Source: Candidatus Rokuibacteriota bacterium
GTDB lineage: Bacteria > Methylomirabilota > Methylomirabilia > Rokubacteriales > CSP1-6
Direction: 5' to 3'
Length of the DNA stretch: 49,869 nucleotides
Assembly: GCA_016193045.1 (NCBI GenBank)
Contig: JACPSW010000021.1
Span: 1-49,869, forward strand
Part shown: one piece after another, positions 1 through 7,488 of the stretch
Layout: the number at the start of each line of letters is the position of its first letter
How positions within the stretch are numbered: the first letter of the stretch is position 1
Notes under the pieces: generated by a model
Seen by the model: the letters and a program-made list of their open reading frames with translations, nothing else
Database searches by the model: none
Told to the model about the DNA's origin: nothing
Program-made: the position numbers and the translations under genes

Positions 1-642
1 ATCGTGGACGAGTTGGCCGACCTCATGATGGCCTCGGCCGGGGAGGTCCAGAACTCACTGGTGCGCCTCGCCCAGGTGGCGCGCGCCGTCGGCATCCACC
101 TGATCATCGCGACCCAGCGTCCTTCGGTGGACGTCATTACCGGGCTCATCAAGGCCAACTTCCCGGCGCGGATCGCCTTCCAGGTGGCCTCCAAGGTGGA
201 CTCGCGCACGATCCTCGACGGCAACGGCGCCGAAACGCTCCTCGGGCGCGGGGACATGCTCTTCGTCCCGCCGGGGGCCTCGCGCCCCGTCCGCGTCCAC
301 GGCTCGTTGGTGGCCGAGGAGGAGACCAAGGCCGTCTGCGATTTTCTACGGAAGCAGGGGGGTGCCGCCTACGAAGAGTTCGCGCCGGCCGGCGAAGAGG
401 CCGCGGGCGAGGCCGCCGCTGTTGCGGAGCGCGACGACCTCTACTGGGACGCCGTTCAGCTCGTGATCTCTCAGCGCCAAGCGTCCATTTCATTCCTCCA
501 GCGGCGCCTCAGGCTCGGCTACCCCAAGGCCGCGCGCTTCATCGACATGATGGAGCAGGACCGGATCATCGGCGCCGGCGACGGGGCCAAACCCCGGGAG
601 GTGCTGGTCGGCCCCGACTTCCTGGCGAAGCGGGCCCGGTGA
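1..642 (+). CDS. ftsK: DNA translocase FtsK, C-terminal part (5' end outside window)
   Basis: This is the 3' part of an FtsK/SpoIIIE translocase, the septum-bound motor that pumps chromosome termini apart at division. The window opens inside the RecA-like motor at the Walker B strand (IVDELADLMM), followed by the conserved ATQRPSVDVITGLIKANFP block. The last ~65 residues (DLYWDAVQLVISQRQASISF onward, with LGYPKAARFIDMME) form the winged-helix gamma domain that reads polar KOPS-type sequences. About 213 residues are visible; the membrane and linker domains lie upstream. The gene ends 3 nt before the next start, so it probably heads an ftsK-lolA-yajQ transcript. Confidence 0.96.
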   Translation: MVDELADLMMASAGEVQNSLVRLAQVARAVGIHLIIATQRPSVDVITGLIKANFPARIAFQVASKVDSRTILDGNGAETLLGRGDMLFVPPGASRPVRVHGSLVAEEETKAVCDFLRKQGGAAYEEFAPAGEEAAGEAAAVAERDDLYWDAVQLVISQRQASISFLQRRLRLGYPKAARFIDMMEQDRIIGAGDGAKPREVLVGPDFLAKRAR

Positions 643-645
643 TCC

Positions 646-1311
646 GTGCCTGGCGTCGCCGGCGTCGCGCTGATTGTCGTCCTCGCGCTCCTTCCGGCGC
701 CCTCCGTGGCCCAGTCGCTCGAGGCCGTGGTGGCGGGGGTGGAGGGGGCCTACGCCCGGCTCGCCGACCTCAAGGCCGAGTTCACCCAGCAGGCGTTCAA
801 CAAGAGCCTCGGCCAGACCATCGCGGCAGAGGGGACCGTGTACCTGAAGCGGCCGGGGAAGATGCGCTGGGAGTACCGCGCGCCCTCGCCGCAGCAGATC
901 GTCTCCGACGGCCAGTCGCTCTGGGTGTATACCCCGGACCTGAACCAGGTGAACGTGGGCGAGGCGCCGCGGGCGCTGGCGGGGCCGGCGGGCAGTTTTC
1001 TCGCGGGCCTGGGCAAGGTGAGCGCAGAGTTCACGGTGCGCTTCCTGAATCCCGCCAATAAGACCGACGAGGCCGGCAATCTCGTCCTCGACCTCACGCC
1101 CAGGCGCCCGACTCCGGTGCTCACGCGCCTGATCCTCTCCGTGGATCCCCGGGAGTTCCTGGCCCGCAAGGCGGTCCTGTACGACCAGTTCGACAACACC
1201 GTGACGATGGTCTTCACGCGGGTCACGGTGAACCCTGGCCTGGCGGACCGGCTCTTCACCTTCACGCCCCCGAAGGGGGTGGCCGTGGTCCCGCTCGAGC
1301 CCCTCAGGTAA
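646..1311 (+). CDS. lolA: Outer-membrane lipoprotein carrier protein LolA
   Basis: The product is a periplasmic chaperone that carries lipoproteins from the LolCDE complex to the outer membrane. The 221-residue product has a signal peptide (hydrophobic stretch about residues 3-18, cleavage after SVAQ) and the LolA-type core: [12 protein letters not shown], then [31 protein letters not shown] and a late FTPPKGV. The start is GTG at 646, three bases after the ftsK stop. ftsK-lolA adjacency is common in Gram-negative genomes and supports the call. The presence of LolA implies an outer membrane. No lolB is seen nearby. Confidence 0.9.
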   Translation: MPGVAGVALIVVLALLPAPSVAQSLEAVVAGVEGAYARLADLKAEFTQQAFNKSLGQTIAAEGTVYLKRPGKMRWEYRAPSPQQIVSDGQSLWVYTPDLNQVNVGEAPRALAGPAGSFLAGLGKVSAEFTVRFLNPANKTDEAGNLVLDLTPRRPTPVLTRLILSVDPREFLARKAVLYDQFDNTVTMVFTRVTVNPGLADRLFTFTPPKGVAVVPLEPLR

Positions 1312-1315
1312 GCTG

Positions 1316-1813
1316 ATGGCGCAGGAGAATTCGTTCGACATCGCCTGCAAGCTGGACATGCAGGAGGTCGCCAACGCGCTCGACCAGACGCGGCGGGAGA
1401 TCGCCACGCGCTACGACCTCAAAGGCTCGAAGTGCGAGGTGACGCTGGAGAAGACCGACCTCACGATGCTGGCGCCCGACGAGATGAAGCTCAAGGCGGT
1501 GGTGGACATCCTCCAGTCCAAGCTCCACCGCCGGGGCGTGCCGCTGAAGGCCCTCTCCTACGGCAAGGTGGAGCAGGCCGCGGGCGGCGCGCTCCGACAG
1601 AAAATCGCCCTCCAGCAGGGGATCCCGATCGAGAAGGCGCGCGAGATCGTGAAGCTGATCAAGGACACGAAGCTCAAGGTCCAGGCGGCGATCCAGGAGG
1701 ACCAGGTGCGGGTGTCGGGCAAGAACCGGGACGACCTCCAGGCCGTCATCGCGATGCTCCGCGACAAGGACCTGGGCATCGCGCTCCAGTTCATCAACTA
1801 CCGCTCCACCTGA
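1316..1813 (+). CDS. yajQ: YajQ family nucleotide-binding protein
   Basis: This is a 165-residue cytoplasmic protein of the YajQ/UPF0234 family. Family members fold as two ferredoxin-like domains and some bind cyclic di-GMP and modulate transcription factors. The N-terminus ([20 protein letters not shown]), TRYDLKGSK and the C-terminal [12 protein letters not shown] are family signatures, and length matches the usual ~163. The ATG follows the lolA stop by 4 nt. The 3' end overlaps the convergent thioesterase gene by 16 nt. The ligand in this organism is unknown. Confidence 0.93.
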   Translation: MAQENSFDIACKLDMQEVANALDQTRREIATRYDLKGSKCEVTLEKTDLTMLAPDEMKLKAVVDILQSKLHRRGVPLKALSYGKVEQAAGGALRQKIALQQGIPIEKAREIVKLIKDTKLKVQAAIQEDQVRVSGKNRDDLQAVIAMLRDKDLGIALQFINYRST

Positions 1814-2202
1814 ATGTAGAACGACCCCGTCGCCAGCGCGACGAGCCGGTCCTGGTCATCGTAGACCCTGCCCTCGAGCACGCCGATCCGCCTGGTTCGC
1901 TCGACCACCCGCGCCTCGGCCCTGAGCGTACCGCCCGAGACCGGGGCCAGGTAGTTGATCTTGATCTCCAGCGTCGCGCACCGCTCGCCGGGATCGAGCC
2001 CTCGGGCCAGGGCGGCGCCCATCGCGTAATCGGCTAGGCTGTACACCACGCCGCCGTGCACCAGGCCGTAGGGGTTCATGTGGTCGGGGCGCACGCCGAG
2101 AAGAAACTGCCAGCCGCCCTTGCCCGTCCGCTTGCGCCGGACTCCGAGGAGGCGGGCGAGCGGCCCCATTCCCCGGTCCTTCCGCTTCTTCTTCATCTTC
2201 AT
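1798..2202 (-). CDS. PaaI/DUF4442-like hotdog-fold thioesterase
   Basis: This 134-residue protein has a single hotdog domain of the acyl-CoA thioesterase (PaaI) type, expected to hydrolyse aryl- or acyl-CoA thioesters as a homotetramer. The signature is [20 protein letters not shown] (about residues 42-61), where the HGG motif sits before the hotdog helix, followed by [20 protein letters not shown] basic lysine-rich N-terminus precedes the domain. The ATG at 2202 lacks a Shine-Dalgarno sequence but has a TATGCT box 9 nt upstream, which suggests a leaderless transcript. A much longer open frame in the same phase is a GC-driven shadow of the plus-strand genes. The substrate cannot be told from sequence. 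Confidence 0.82.
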   Translation of the reverse strand: MKMKKKRKDRGMGPLARLLGVRRKRTGKGGWQFLLGVRPDHMNPYGLVHGGVVYSLADYAMGAALARGLDPGERCATLEIKINYLAPVSGGTLRAEARVVERTRRIGVLEGRVYDDQDRLVALATGSFYIQVER

Positions 2203-2461
2203 CGCGCCGCCAGCATAGCATGTGCGTCTGGCGGGGATCCCCGGCTCGCTCGGACGGACTCGCCTCGACGCCCTGGGCTCGCTCGGGCGCCTTCCGCTGG
2301 CCCCCCCATCCCCCCGAGGCGGGGGGCAGTCCTCGCACCCCAACCCGGTTGGGGCGCTCGGAGCGCTCCAGCGCCCTGCGCTTCGCCCGGCGCTACGGCT
2401 CGTCCTGACTTCGCTCGGCCGGGAACCCCCGCCCGACGGCCGGCCTTCACGAAGGCGATGG
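2203..2461. other. Intergenic region with several GC-rich inverted repeats
   Basis: No credible gene is seen here; open frames on both strands are compositional. The stretch carries several hairpin-forming segments, including CCCCCC-GAGGC-GGGGGG near 2313-2329 and CCCCAAC-CCG-GTTGGGG near 2339-2355, and a repeated GCTCGCTCGG word. It separates the divergent thioesterase and rimO promoters. Confidence 0.5.
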
Positions 2462-2467
2462 TATAAT
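2462..2467 (+). promoter_or_regulatory. -10 box of the rimO promoter
   Basis: A perfect TATAAT lies 11 nt before the rimO ATG at 2479, so transcription would begin within a few bases of the start codon. No recognisable -35 hexamer and no Shine-Dalgarno sequence are present, consistent with a leaderless or near-leaderless mRNA. Confidence 0.6.
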
Positions 2468-2478
2468 GGCGCCCTGCC

Positions 2479-3798
2479 ATGAAGGTGCATCTGACGACGC
2501 TGGGCTGCCCCAAGAACCAGGTGGATTCCGAGCTCATGCTCGGCATGCTCGCCCGCGCGGGCGTCGAGGTCGCCGCGGCGCCGGCCGAGGCGGACTGCCT
2601 CGTCGTCAACACCTGCGCCTTCATCGACCGCGCCCGCGAGGAATCGGTCGGCACGATCCTCGAGCTGGCCCGGCTCAAGGAAGAGGGGGGTACCCGGTCC
2701 CTCATCGTCACCGGGTGCCTGTCGCAGCGTTACGGCCGGGAGCTCCTGGCGGAGCTGCCCGAGGTGGACGCGATCCTCGGCACCGGCGAGCTCGGGCGCA
2801 TCGTCGAGCTGGTCGCCCAGGCCCGAGGGCGCAAAGACTGGGTCCAGAGCGCGCCGCCCGGCTATCTCTACGACGCGGCCACGCCGCGCCTCCTGGCCTC
2901 CCCCGCTCCCTACGCCTACGTCAAGATCGCCGAGGGGTGCGACATGGGGTGCGCCTTCTGCGCGATTCCTCAGTTCCGAGGCGACCACCGGAGCCGGCCG
3001 CTCCCCGACATCGTGGCCGAGGTCGAACGGCTGGCGGCGCGCGGAATCCAGGAGGCGATCCTCGTCTCCCAGGACACGCTCGCCTACGGGAGGGACCTTC
3101 CCGGCAACGGCGACGTCGGCGACCTGCTCCTGGCGCTCTCCGACACGCCTGTCCCGTGGATCCGTCCCATGTACCTTCACCCGGCCCACGTCAACGACCG
3201 GCTCGTCGCCAAATGGCGGCGGGCGCGCGTGCTCCCGTACCTCGACATGCCGATCCAGCACGCCGACGACGAGATCCTGCGCCGGATGCGGCGCGGCGTC
3301 ACGGCGCGCCGGATGAGGGAGATCTTCGAGGCGTTCCGCGCGGCTATTCCAGGGGTGACAGTCCGCACCACCGTGCTCGTCGGCTTTCCGGCGGAGAGCG
3401 AGGCCCACTTCCAGAACTTGCTCGACTTCGTCGAGGACGTCGGCTTCGACCGCCTCGGCGTTTTCACCTACTCGCTGGAGGAGGGGACGGCGGCGGCGAC
3501 CATGGTCGACCAGGTGCCGGCCGAGGTGATGGCCGAGCGGGCGCGGATCGTTCAGGACGCTCAGGACCGGATCGCCTGGGAGCGGCAGAAGAATCTGTAC
3601 GGGACCGTTCAGACCGTCCTGGTGGACGGGCCGAGCGAGGATCCCGCGTTCCCATGGGAGGGGCGCATGGCGGGGCAGGCGCCCGAGATCGATGGGGTCG
3701 TGTACCTGCGCGACCGCTCGCTCACCCCCGGCTGCTTCGCCCGGGTCCGCATCGTCGAGGTAGAAGGATACGAGCTGGTCGGCGAGCCGGCTGACTGA
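2479..3798 (+). CDS. rimO: Ribosomal protein S12 methylthiotransferase RimO
   Basis: RimO is a radical-SAM enzyme that adds a methylthio group to the conserved aspartate of ribosomal protein S12. The 439-residue product has the three domains of the family. The N-terminal UPF0004 domain has cluster ligands C10 (TLGCPKNQVDSE), C46 (VVNTCAF) and C80 (VTGCLSQRY). The radical-SAM core has C154, C158 and C161 (EGCDMGCAFCAIP). A C-terminal TRAM domain lies at about residues 375-437. TLGCPKNQVDSE and the short spacing favour RimO over the tRNA enzyme MiaB. It is the first gene of a rimO-pgpA-binding protein operon. Confidence 0.95.
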   Translation: MKVHLTTLGCPKNQVDSELMLGMLARAGVEVAAAPAEADCLVVNTCAFIDRAREESVGTILELARLKEEGGTRSLIVTGCLSQRYGRELLAELPEVDAILGTGELGRIVELVAQARGRKDWVQSAPPGYLYDAATPRLLASPAPYAYVKIAEGCDMGCAFCAIPQFRGDHRSRPLPDIVAEVERLAARGIQEAILVSQDTLAYGRDLPGNGDVGDLLLALSDTPVPWIRPMYLHPAHVNDRLVAKWRRARVLPYLDMPIQHADDEILRRMRRGVTARRMREIFEAFRAAIPGVTVRTTVLVGFPAESEAHFQNLLDFVEDVGFDRLGVFTYSLEEGTAAATMVDQVPAEVMAERARIVQDAQDRIAWERQKNLYGTVQTVLVDGPSEDPAFPWEGRMAGQAPEIDGVVYLRDRSLTPGCFARVRIVEVEGYELVGEPAD

Positions 3799-4249
3799 CC
3801 GCCTCGCCTTCGCGATCGCCACGGCGGGCGGCGCGGGACTGGCACCCGTCGCTCCCGGGACGGCGGGGAGTCTCTTCGCCGCCTTTCTCCTCTGGCTCAT
3901 CCCGTTTTCGACCATCTCCCTTGGTGCTACGCTGATCGGTGTCACGCTCGTTGGGATCTGGGCGGGGGGACGGATCGAACGCCTCTCCGGTCGAACGGAC
4001 CCTGGGTTGATCGTGATCGACGAGGTGGCCGGGATGATGCTCTCGGTGCTCACCCTGCCTCGGACGGTGGGGGTCCTGCTCGTGGCCTTTTTCTGCTTCA
4101 GGGCCCTCGACATCGTCAAACCGTTTCCCGCGAGGGAGGCCCAGTCGCTGCCGGGCGGCCTGGGAGTCATGGTGGACGACCTGATCGCCGGGGCGTACAC
4201 GCTCCTCCTCCTGGTCGCGAGCCGCGCCTTGTTCGGATGGCCGCAGTGA
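3791..4249 (+). CDS. pgpA: Phosphatidylglycerophosphatase A, probable CTG start
   Basis: PgpA dephosphorylates phosphatidylglycerophosphate to phosphatidylglycerol at the inner membrane. The frame carries the diagnostic blocks GLAPVAPGTAGSL near the N-terminus and DPGLIVIDEVAGMM (DE metal/catalytic pair) mid-protein, plus several hydrophobic helices. In-frame ATG, GTG or TTG codons are absent before the TTG at 4007, which would delete the first conserved motif, and the frame is closed upstream by TAG at 3761. The CTG at 3791 gives L/M-TDRLAFAIAT, the usual PgpA N-terminus, and 152 residues, the usual length. It overlaps the rimO stop by 8 nt, so translational coupling is likely. The gene is firm; the CTG start is inference. 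Confidence 0.85.
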   Translation: MTDRLAFAIATAGGAGLAPVAPGTAGSLFAAFLLWLIPFSTISLGATLIGVTLVGIWAGGRIERLSGRTDPGLIVIDEVAGMMLSVLTLPRTVGVLLVAFFCFRALDIVKPFPAREAQSLPGGLGVMVDDLIAGAYTLLLLVASRALFGWPQ

Positions 4250-5238
4250 CCCGCGCACTTCTGGTCGCCACAGCCGCTCTCGGCACCGCCTCGGTCGCGC
4301 TCATGATCGTCGCCGTTGCGCCTCCGGCCCAGGAGGCGCTCGCCCTCGCCAAGCGCCCATTTCGGATCGGCGCCATTCACGCCGCGTTCGCGCCGAATCA
4401 CCCGGCTTTCGAGGGCCTCAAGGCCGGGCTCAAGGAATTGGGTCTCGAGGAAGGCCGCGACGTGACCTTCGACAACCGGTTCACCGAGGGCAGATTCGAG
4501 GTCATGCCAGGGATGGCGGCCGAGCTGGTCACGGCGGGTGTGGACCTCATCTTCGCAGTCGGCGAGGCCGCGACCCGGGCGGCCATGGCGTCCACGCCGA
4601 AGATTCCCGTCGTGTTCACGGTGGTAGGCGACCCGGTGGCGGCCGGGGTCGTCGCCGAGATCGCCCGCCCCGGCGGGAACGTCACCGGGGTGTCGAGCCT
4701 CTATACGGAGCTCGTCGCCAAGCGACTCGAGATTCTCAAGACCCTCTTCCCGGCCCTCCGCCGGGTCTGGGCCCTCTATTATCCCGCCGACGCGTCGGAG
4801 CAGGAGGCCGTTCGCAGGGCCCAGGAAGCGGCGCCCCTCCTGAAGCTCGAGGTGGTGGCGCGTCCGGTGCGGACACCGGCGGAGCTGGCTGGCGCGCTCA
4901 AGTCTCTCCGGCCGGGGGACGGGCTCCTGGCGCCGAGCTCCCCGGCGCTGGACATCCCGGGGCAGATCGCCGAGCGGACAACGCGCGTCCCGTCCGTGTT
5001 CCCAGCGGTCTTCTGGGTCCGTCACGGCGTCCTCGTGTCGTACGGCTCGGACTACTTTGCCGAAGGGCGCCAGGCCGCGCGGCTCGTGGCCAAGCTACTC
5101 CGGGGCGCCCGGCCCCGGGATCTGCCCGTGGAGGGTTCCAACACGATCGAGCTCGGCATCAACCTCAAGACGGCGAAGACCCTCGGCCTCGCGATCCCCC
5201 AGACGCTGCGCCTGCGCGCAAACCACCTGGTCGAATGA
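4237..5238 (+). CDS. ABC transporter substrate-binding protein (PF04392 type)
   Basis: This is a 333-residue exported solute-binding protein of the ABC_sub_bind (PF04392) family, which has a type I periplasmic-binding fold. The first ~36 residues form a signal peptide with a long hydrophobic segment. The mature part begins FRIGAIHAAFAPNHPAFEGLKAGLKELGLEEGRDV. Family blocks include PVVFTVVGDPVAAGVVAEIARPGGNVTG (more than one conserved turn) and the C-terminal LGINLKTAKTLGLAIP. The ATG overlaps the pgpA stop by 13 nt, although no permease or ATPase follows, so its partners must be encoded elsewhere. The ligand is unknown; related proteins are annotated for aromatic or amino-acid solutes. Confidence 0.88.
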   Translation: MAAVTRALLVATAALGTASVALMIVAVAPPAQEALALAKRPFRIGAIHAAFAPNHPAFEGLKAGLKELGLEEGRDVTFDNRFTEGRFEVMPGMAAELVTAGVDLIFAVGEAATRAAMASTPKIPVVFTVVGDPVAAGVVAEIARPGGNVTGVSSLYTELVAKRLEILKTLFPALRRVWALYYPADASEQEAVRRAQEAAPLLKLEVVARPVRTPAELAGALKSLRPGDGLLAPSSPALDIPGQIAERTTRVPSVFPAVFWVRHGVLVSYGSDYFAEGRQAARLVAKLLRGARPRDLPVEGSNTIELGINLKTAKTLGLAIPQTLRLRANHLVE

Positions 5239-5291
5239 GCCATCCTACGCCGACTGCCGTGTCGTCCCGGTCCGTGCTCGCACTGGTTCGA

Positions 5292-5358
5292 GCGCCGGCT
5301 TTGCCGGCGCAATCTATCCTGGGGGGAGGAATCGGAAGGGGGGCAGAGCCCCCCTCCG
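5292..5358 (+). repeat. Double-hairpin dispersed element, copy A
   Basis: Two stem-loops are joined by a conserved linker. Stem 1 is GCGCCGGC/GCCGGCGC with loop TTT (5292-5310). Stem 2 is GGGGGGC/GCCCCCC with loop AGA (5338-5354), extended by a bulged CGGA/TCCG pairing. The linker contains GGGGGGAGGA-TCGGAA. It lies immediately before the cinA ATG on the same strand. A second copy is on the minus strand at 23286-23350. Confidence 0.75.
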
Positions 5359-5365
5359 AGCAAAA

Positions 5366-6616
5366 ATGAGCGGGGTGCTGATCCTGAGCGTGAGCGCGGG
5401 ACAGCTCGCCGGCCCGAGCGACGAGGCGGGCCAGCAGGTCGCCCGGGCGCTCCTGGGCCACGGGCTCCCGGTGGCCTCCCGCCAGGTCGTGGACGAGGAC
5501 GAGGCCGCCGTGGAGGCGGCGCTGCGCGCGGGTGTCGGCGCCTACGGGCTGATCGTGATCCTGGGCGGCGGGGGAGGCTCGGCGGGCGAGATCGTCCGCC
5601 GGGTGCTGGCCCGCGTCACCGGCGCGCGGCTCATTCTGAACGAGCGGCTCCTGGCGACGCTGGAGGCCGGCCACGCCCGCCGGGAGCGCCCGATGCCGCG
5701 CCGGGAAGAGCGGCTGGCGCTCCTCCCCCAGGGCGCGGTCCTCTGGTCGATGGAGCGCGGGGAGCCTGGATGGGTCCTGGAGACCGAGCGCTCGGCCGTC
5801 GTCGTGCTTCCCGCGGCCTCGCCCGCGCTCGCCGACCTGCTGTCCCGTCACCTCCTGCCGTACGCCCACGCGCGGCTGGGCCGGGAGGGAGTCCTGCTGC
5901 GAACGCTCAAGACCGCCGGGCTCGCGGCGTCGGACGTCGAAGAGCGCATCGGTCCGTGGCTCGGCGCCGAGGGGGGGGTGGCGGTGGGCTGCGTGCCCGT
6001 GGACGGGGAGGTCTGGGTGCGGCTCTCCGCGCGGGCGGCTTCGTTTCCCCTCGCGGAGGCGGCGCTCAGAGAGGTGGAGGCCCCGGTGCTGGAGGCGCTG
6101 GGCGCGGACTGTTATGGGCGGGACCAGGAGACGCTCGAGGGCGTGGTGGGGAGATTGCTCGTCGAGCGGCGCCTGACGCTCTCGGTGGCGGAGTCGTGCA
6201 CCGGCGGCCTGCTCGCGCATCGGATCACCAACGTGCCGGGGTCCTCCGCCTACTTCGAGCGCGGTGTCGTGGCCTACAGCAATCAGGCCAAGGAGGATCT
6301 GCTGGGCGTCCCCCGCGCGCTCCTCGTCGCCCACGGCGCGGTGAGCGCGCCGGTTGCCGAGGCCATGGCGCGGGGGATCTGCCGGGCCGGCAACACGCCG
6401 CTCGGGCTGTCGATCACCGGCATTGCGGGCCCGGAGGGCGGCACGGCCGCCAAGCCCGTGGGGACGGTGTTCATCGCGCTCGCTCATCCCGGCGGAGGAG
6501 AGTCGCGCAAGTTCGTCTTCGCCGGCGGGCGGGAGTCCATCAAGTGGCAGTCGGCCCAGATGGCGCTGGATCTGCTCCGGCGCTGGCTGCTCCGGGACAA
6601 GCCGCGCCGAGACTGA
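5366..6616 (+). CDS. cinA: CinA family protein with intact NMN-deamidase domain and degenerate N-terminal domain
   Basis: CinA proteins join an N-terminal MoaB-like domain (ADP-ribose pyrophosphatase in characterised members) to a C-terminal nicotinamide mononucleotide deamidase. Here the C-terminal ~160 residues keep all the hallmarks: SVAESCTGGLLAHRITNVPG, YFERGVVAYSNQAKEDLLGV, and SITGIAGPEGGTAAKPVGTV. The N-terminal ~180 residues align in outline but have lost the canonical IGDELLxG, GGLGPTxDD and LPGxPxE motifs; the equivalent of the second reads GGGGGSAGE. Length is 416 residues, normal for full CinA. The ATG at 5366 follows an A-run without a clear Shine-Dalgarno sequence. thpR follows with a TGATG overlap. 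Confidence 0.9.
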   Translation: MSGVLILSVSAGQLAGPSDEAGQQVARALLGHGLPVASRQVVDEDEAAVEAALRAGVGAYGLIVILGGGGGSAGEIVRRVLARVTGARLILNERLLATLEAGHARRERPMPRREERLALLPQGAVLWSMERGEPGWVLETERSAVVVLPAASPALADLLSRHLLPYAHARLGREGVLLRTLKTAGLAASDVEERIGPWLGAEGGVAVGCVPVDGEVWVRLSARAASFPLAEAALREVEAPVLEALGADCYGRDQETLEGVVGRLLVERRLTLSVAESCTGGLLAHRITNVPGSSAYFERGVVAYSNQAKEDLLGVPRALLVAHGAVSAPVAEAMARGICRAGNTPLGLSITGIAGPEGGTAAKPVGTVFIALAHPGGGESRKFVFAGGRESIKWQSAQMALDLLRRWLLRDKPRRD

Positions 6617-7182
6617 TGGAGCGGATCCGGTCGTTCGTGGCGATTCTCCTGAATGACGAGGTGCGGGCCGCCATCGCCGCCGAGGTCGCCCGCCTCCGGC
6701 CGCTGGCGCCCCGCGTCGGCTGGATCGCGGAGCCGAACCTCCACCTGACGCTGAAGTTCCTGGGCGAGCTGCTCCCGGACGCCCTGGAGCGGGTGAAGGA
6801 CGGGCTCGCTGAAGCGGTGACGGGCGCGACCCCCTTTTCGTTGCGCTTTCAAGGCCTGGGAGCGTTTCCGGGGATGGCGCGGCCGCGGGTGCTCTGGGTT
6901 GGTGTCGCCGAGGGCGGCCAAGCCGCCCAGGCGCTCCAGGCTCGGGTGGAGGCGGCGCTCGGCCGGCGCGGGTTCCCCCGCGACGACCGGCCGTTTTCGC
7001 CCCACCTCACGCTCGGCCGAGTGCGCGAGCCGCGTGGGCTCGCCGGGCTCCAGCAGGCCATGGCGCGCGACGCGCGGATGGACTTCGGCCGGCTGGAGGT
7101 GCGCGCCCTTTCCCTCATGCGGAGCGATCTTTCCCCGGGGGGTTCCCGCTACACCGAGCTCGCCAATTTTCCGCTCTCCTAA
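6616..7182 (+). CDS. thpR: RNA 2',3'-cyclic phosphodiesterase (ThpR/LigT)
   Basis: This is a 188-residue 2H phosphoesterase that opens 2',3'-cyclic phosphates at RNA ends. The two catalytic HxT motifs are visible: H43 in NLHLTLKFLG and H130 in SPHLTLGRV. The N-terminus RSFVAILLNDEVR matches the family. Its ATG overlaps the cinA stop by one base (TGATG), so the two are co-translated. cinA-thpR-recA is a frequent order; here three other genes separate thpR from recA. Confidence 0.93.
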   Translation: MERIRSFVAILLNDEVRAAIAAEVARLRPLAPRVGWIAEPNLHLTLKFLGELLPDALERVKDGLAEAVTGATPFSLRFQGLGAFPGMARPRVLWVGVAEGGQAAQALQARVEAALGRRGFPRDDRPFSPHLTLGRVREPRGLAGLQQAMARDARMDFGRLEVRALSLMRSDLSPGGSRYTELANFPLS

Positions 7183-7197
7183 GCCGATCTTTCGCGC

Positions 7198-7226
7198 TTG
7201 ACACCTACCGGAGCCGGCCTTATCGT
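7198..7226 (+). promoter_or_regulatory. Sigma70-type promoter of the DUF1059 gene
   Basis: A consensus -35 TTGACA (7198-7203) is followed after 17 nt by TATCGT (7221-7226). Transcription would begin near 7233, about 50 nt before the ATG at 7282, which has its own GGAGG. This is one of the best matches to a housekeeping promoter in the window. Confidence 0.75.
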
Positions 7227-7281
7227 CTCCGCACAACCTGACCGTGTCGTCATGAGAAGTGTTTCCAACAGGAGGCAAGTT

Positions 7282-7458
7282 ATGACAAAAATGATCAGAT
7301 GCGCCGATTTGATGCCCGGCTGCAACGCCGTCGTCGAGGGGAAGGACGTGGCCGAAGTCATGGCAAGGGCGGCGGAGCATGCCAAGAAAGACCATGGCCT
7401 CACGACCATCCCGCCCGAGATGCTCCCCAAAGTCCAGGCCGTCATCAAGGACAAATAG
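7282..7458 (+). CDS. DUF1059 family small protein
   Basis: This 58-residue protein begins MTKMIRCADLMPGCNAVVEG and ends with a helical AAEHAKKDHGLTTIPPEMLP segment. This is the DUF1059 pattern, whose two cysteines (C7 and C14 here) and late histidine are conserved. Its function is unknown. The start is chosen from GGAGG at 7271-7275, six nt before the ATG; an upstream in-frame start would place this ribosome-binding site inside the coding region. It has a strong own promoter and may be a highly expressed single gene. Confidence 0.87.
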   Translation: MTKMIRCADLMPGCNAVVEGKDVAEVMARAAEHAKKDHGLTTIPPEMLPKVQAVIKDK

Positions 7459-7488
7459 CCCCGCCGTCGAACCCCCGAAGAGGCGGTA

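Noticed and set aside
1798-5025. A 1075-codon minus-strand open frame ending in the thioesterase
   Set aside because: Only the last 134 codons have protein-like sequence. The rest is antisense to rimO, pgpA and the binding protein and is Arg/Pro/Gly-rich, as expected from GC-driven stop scarcity.
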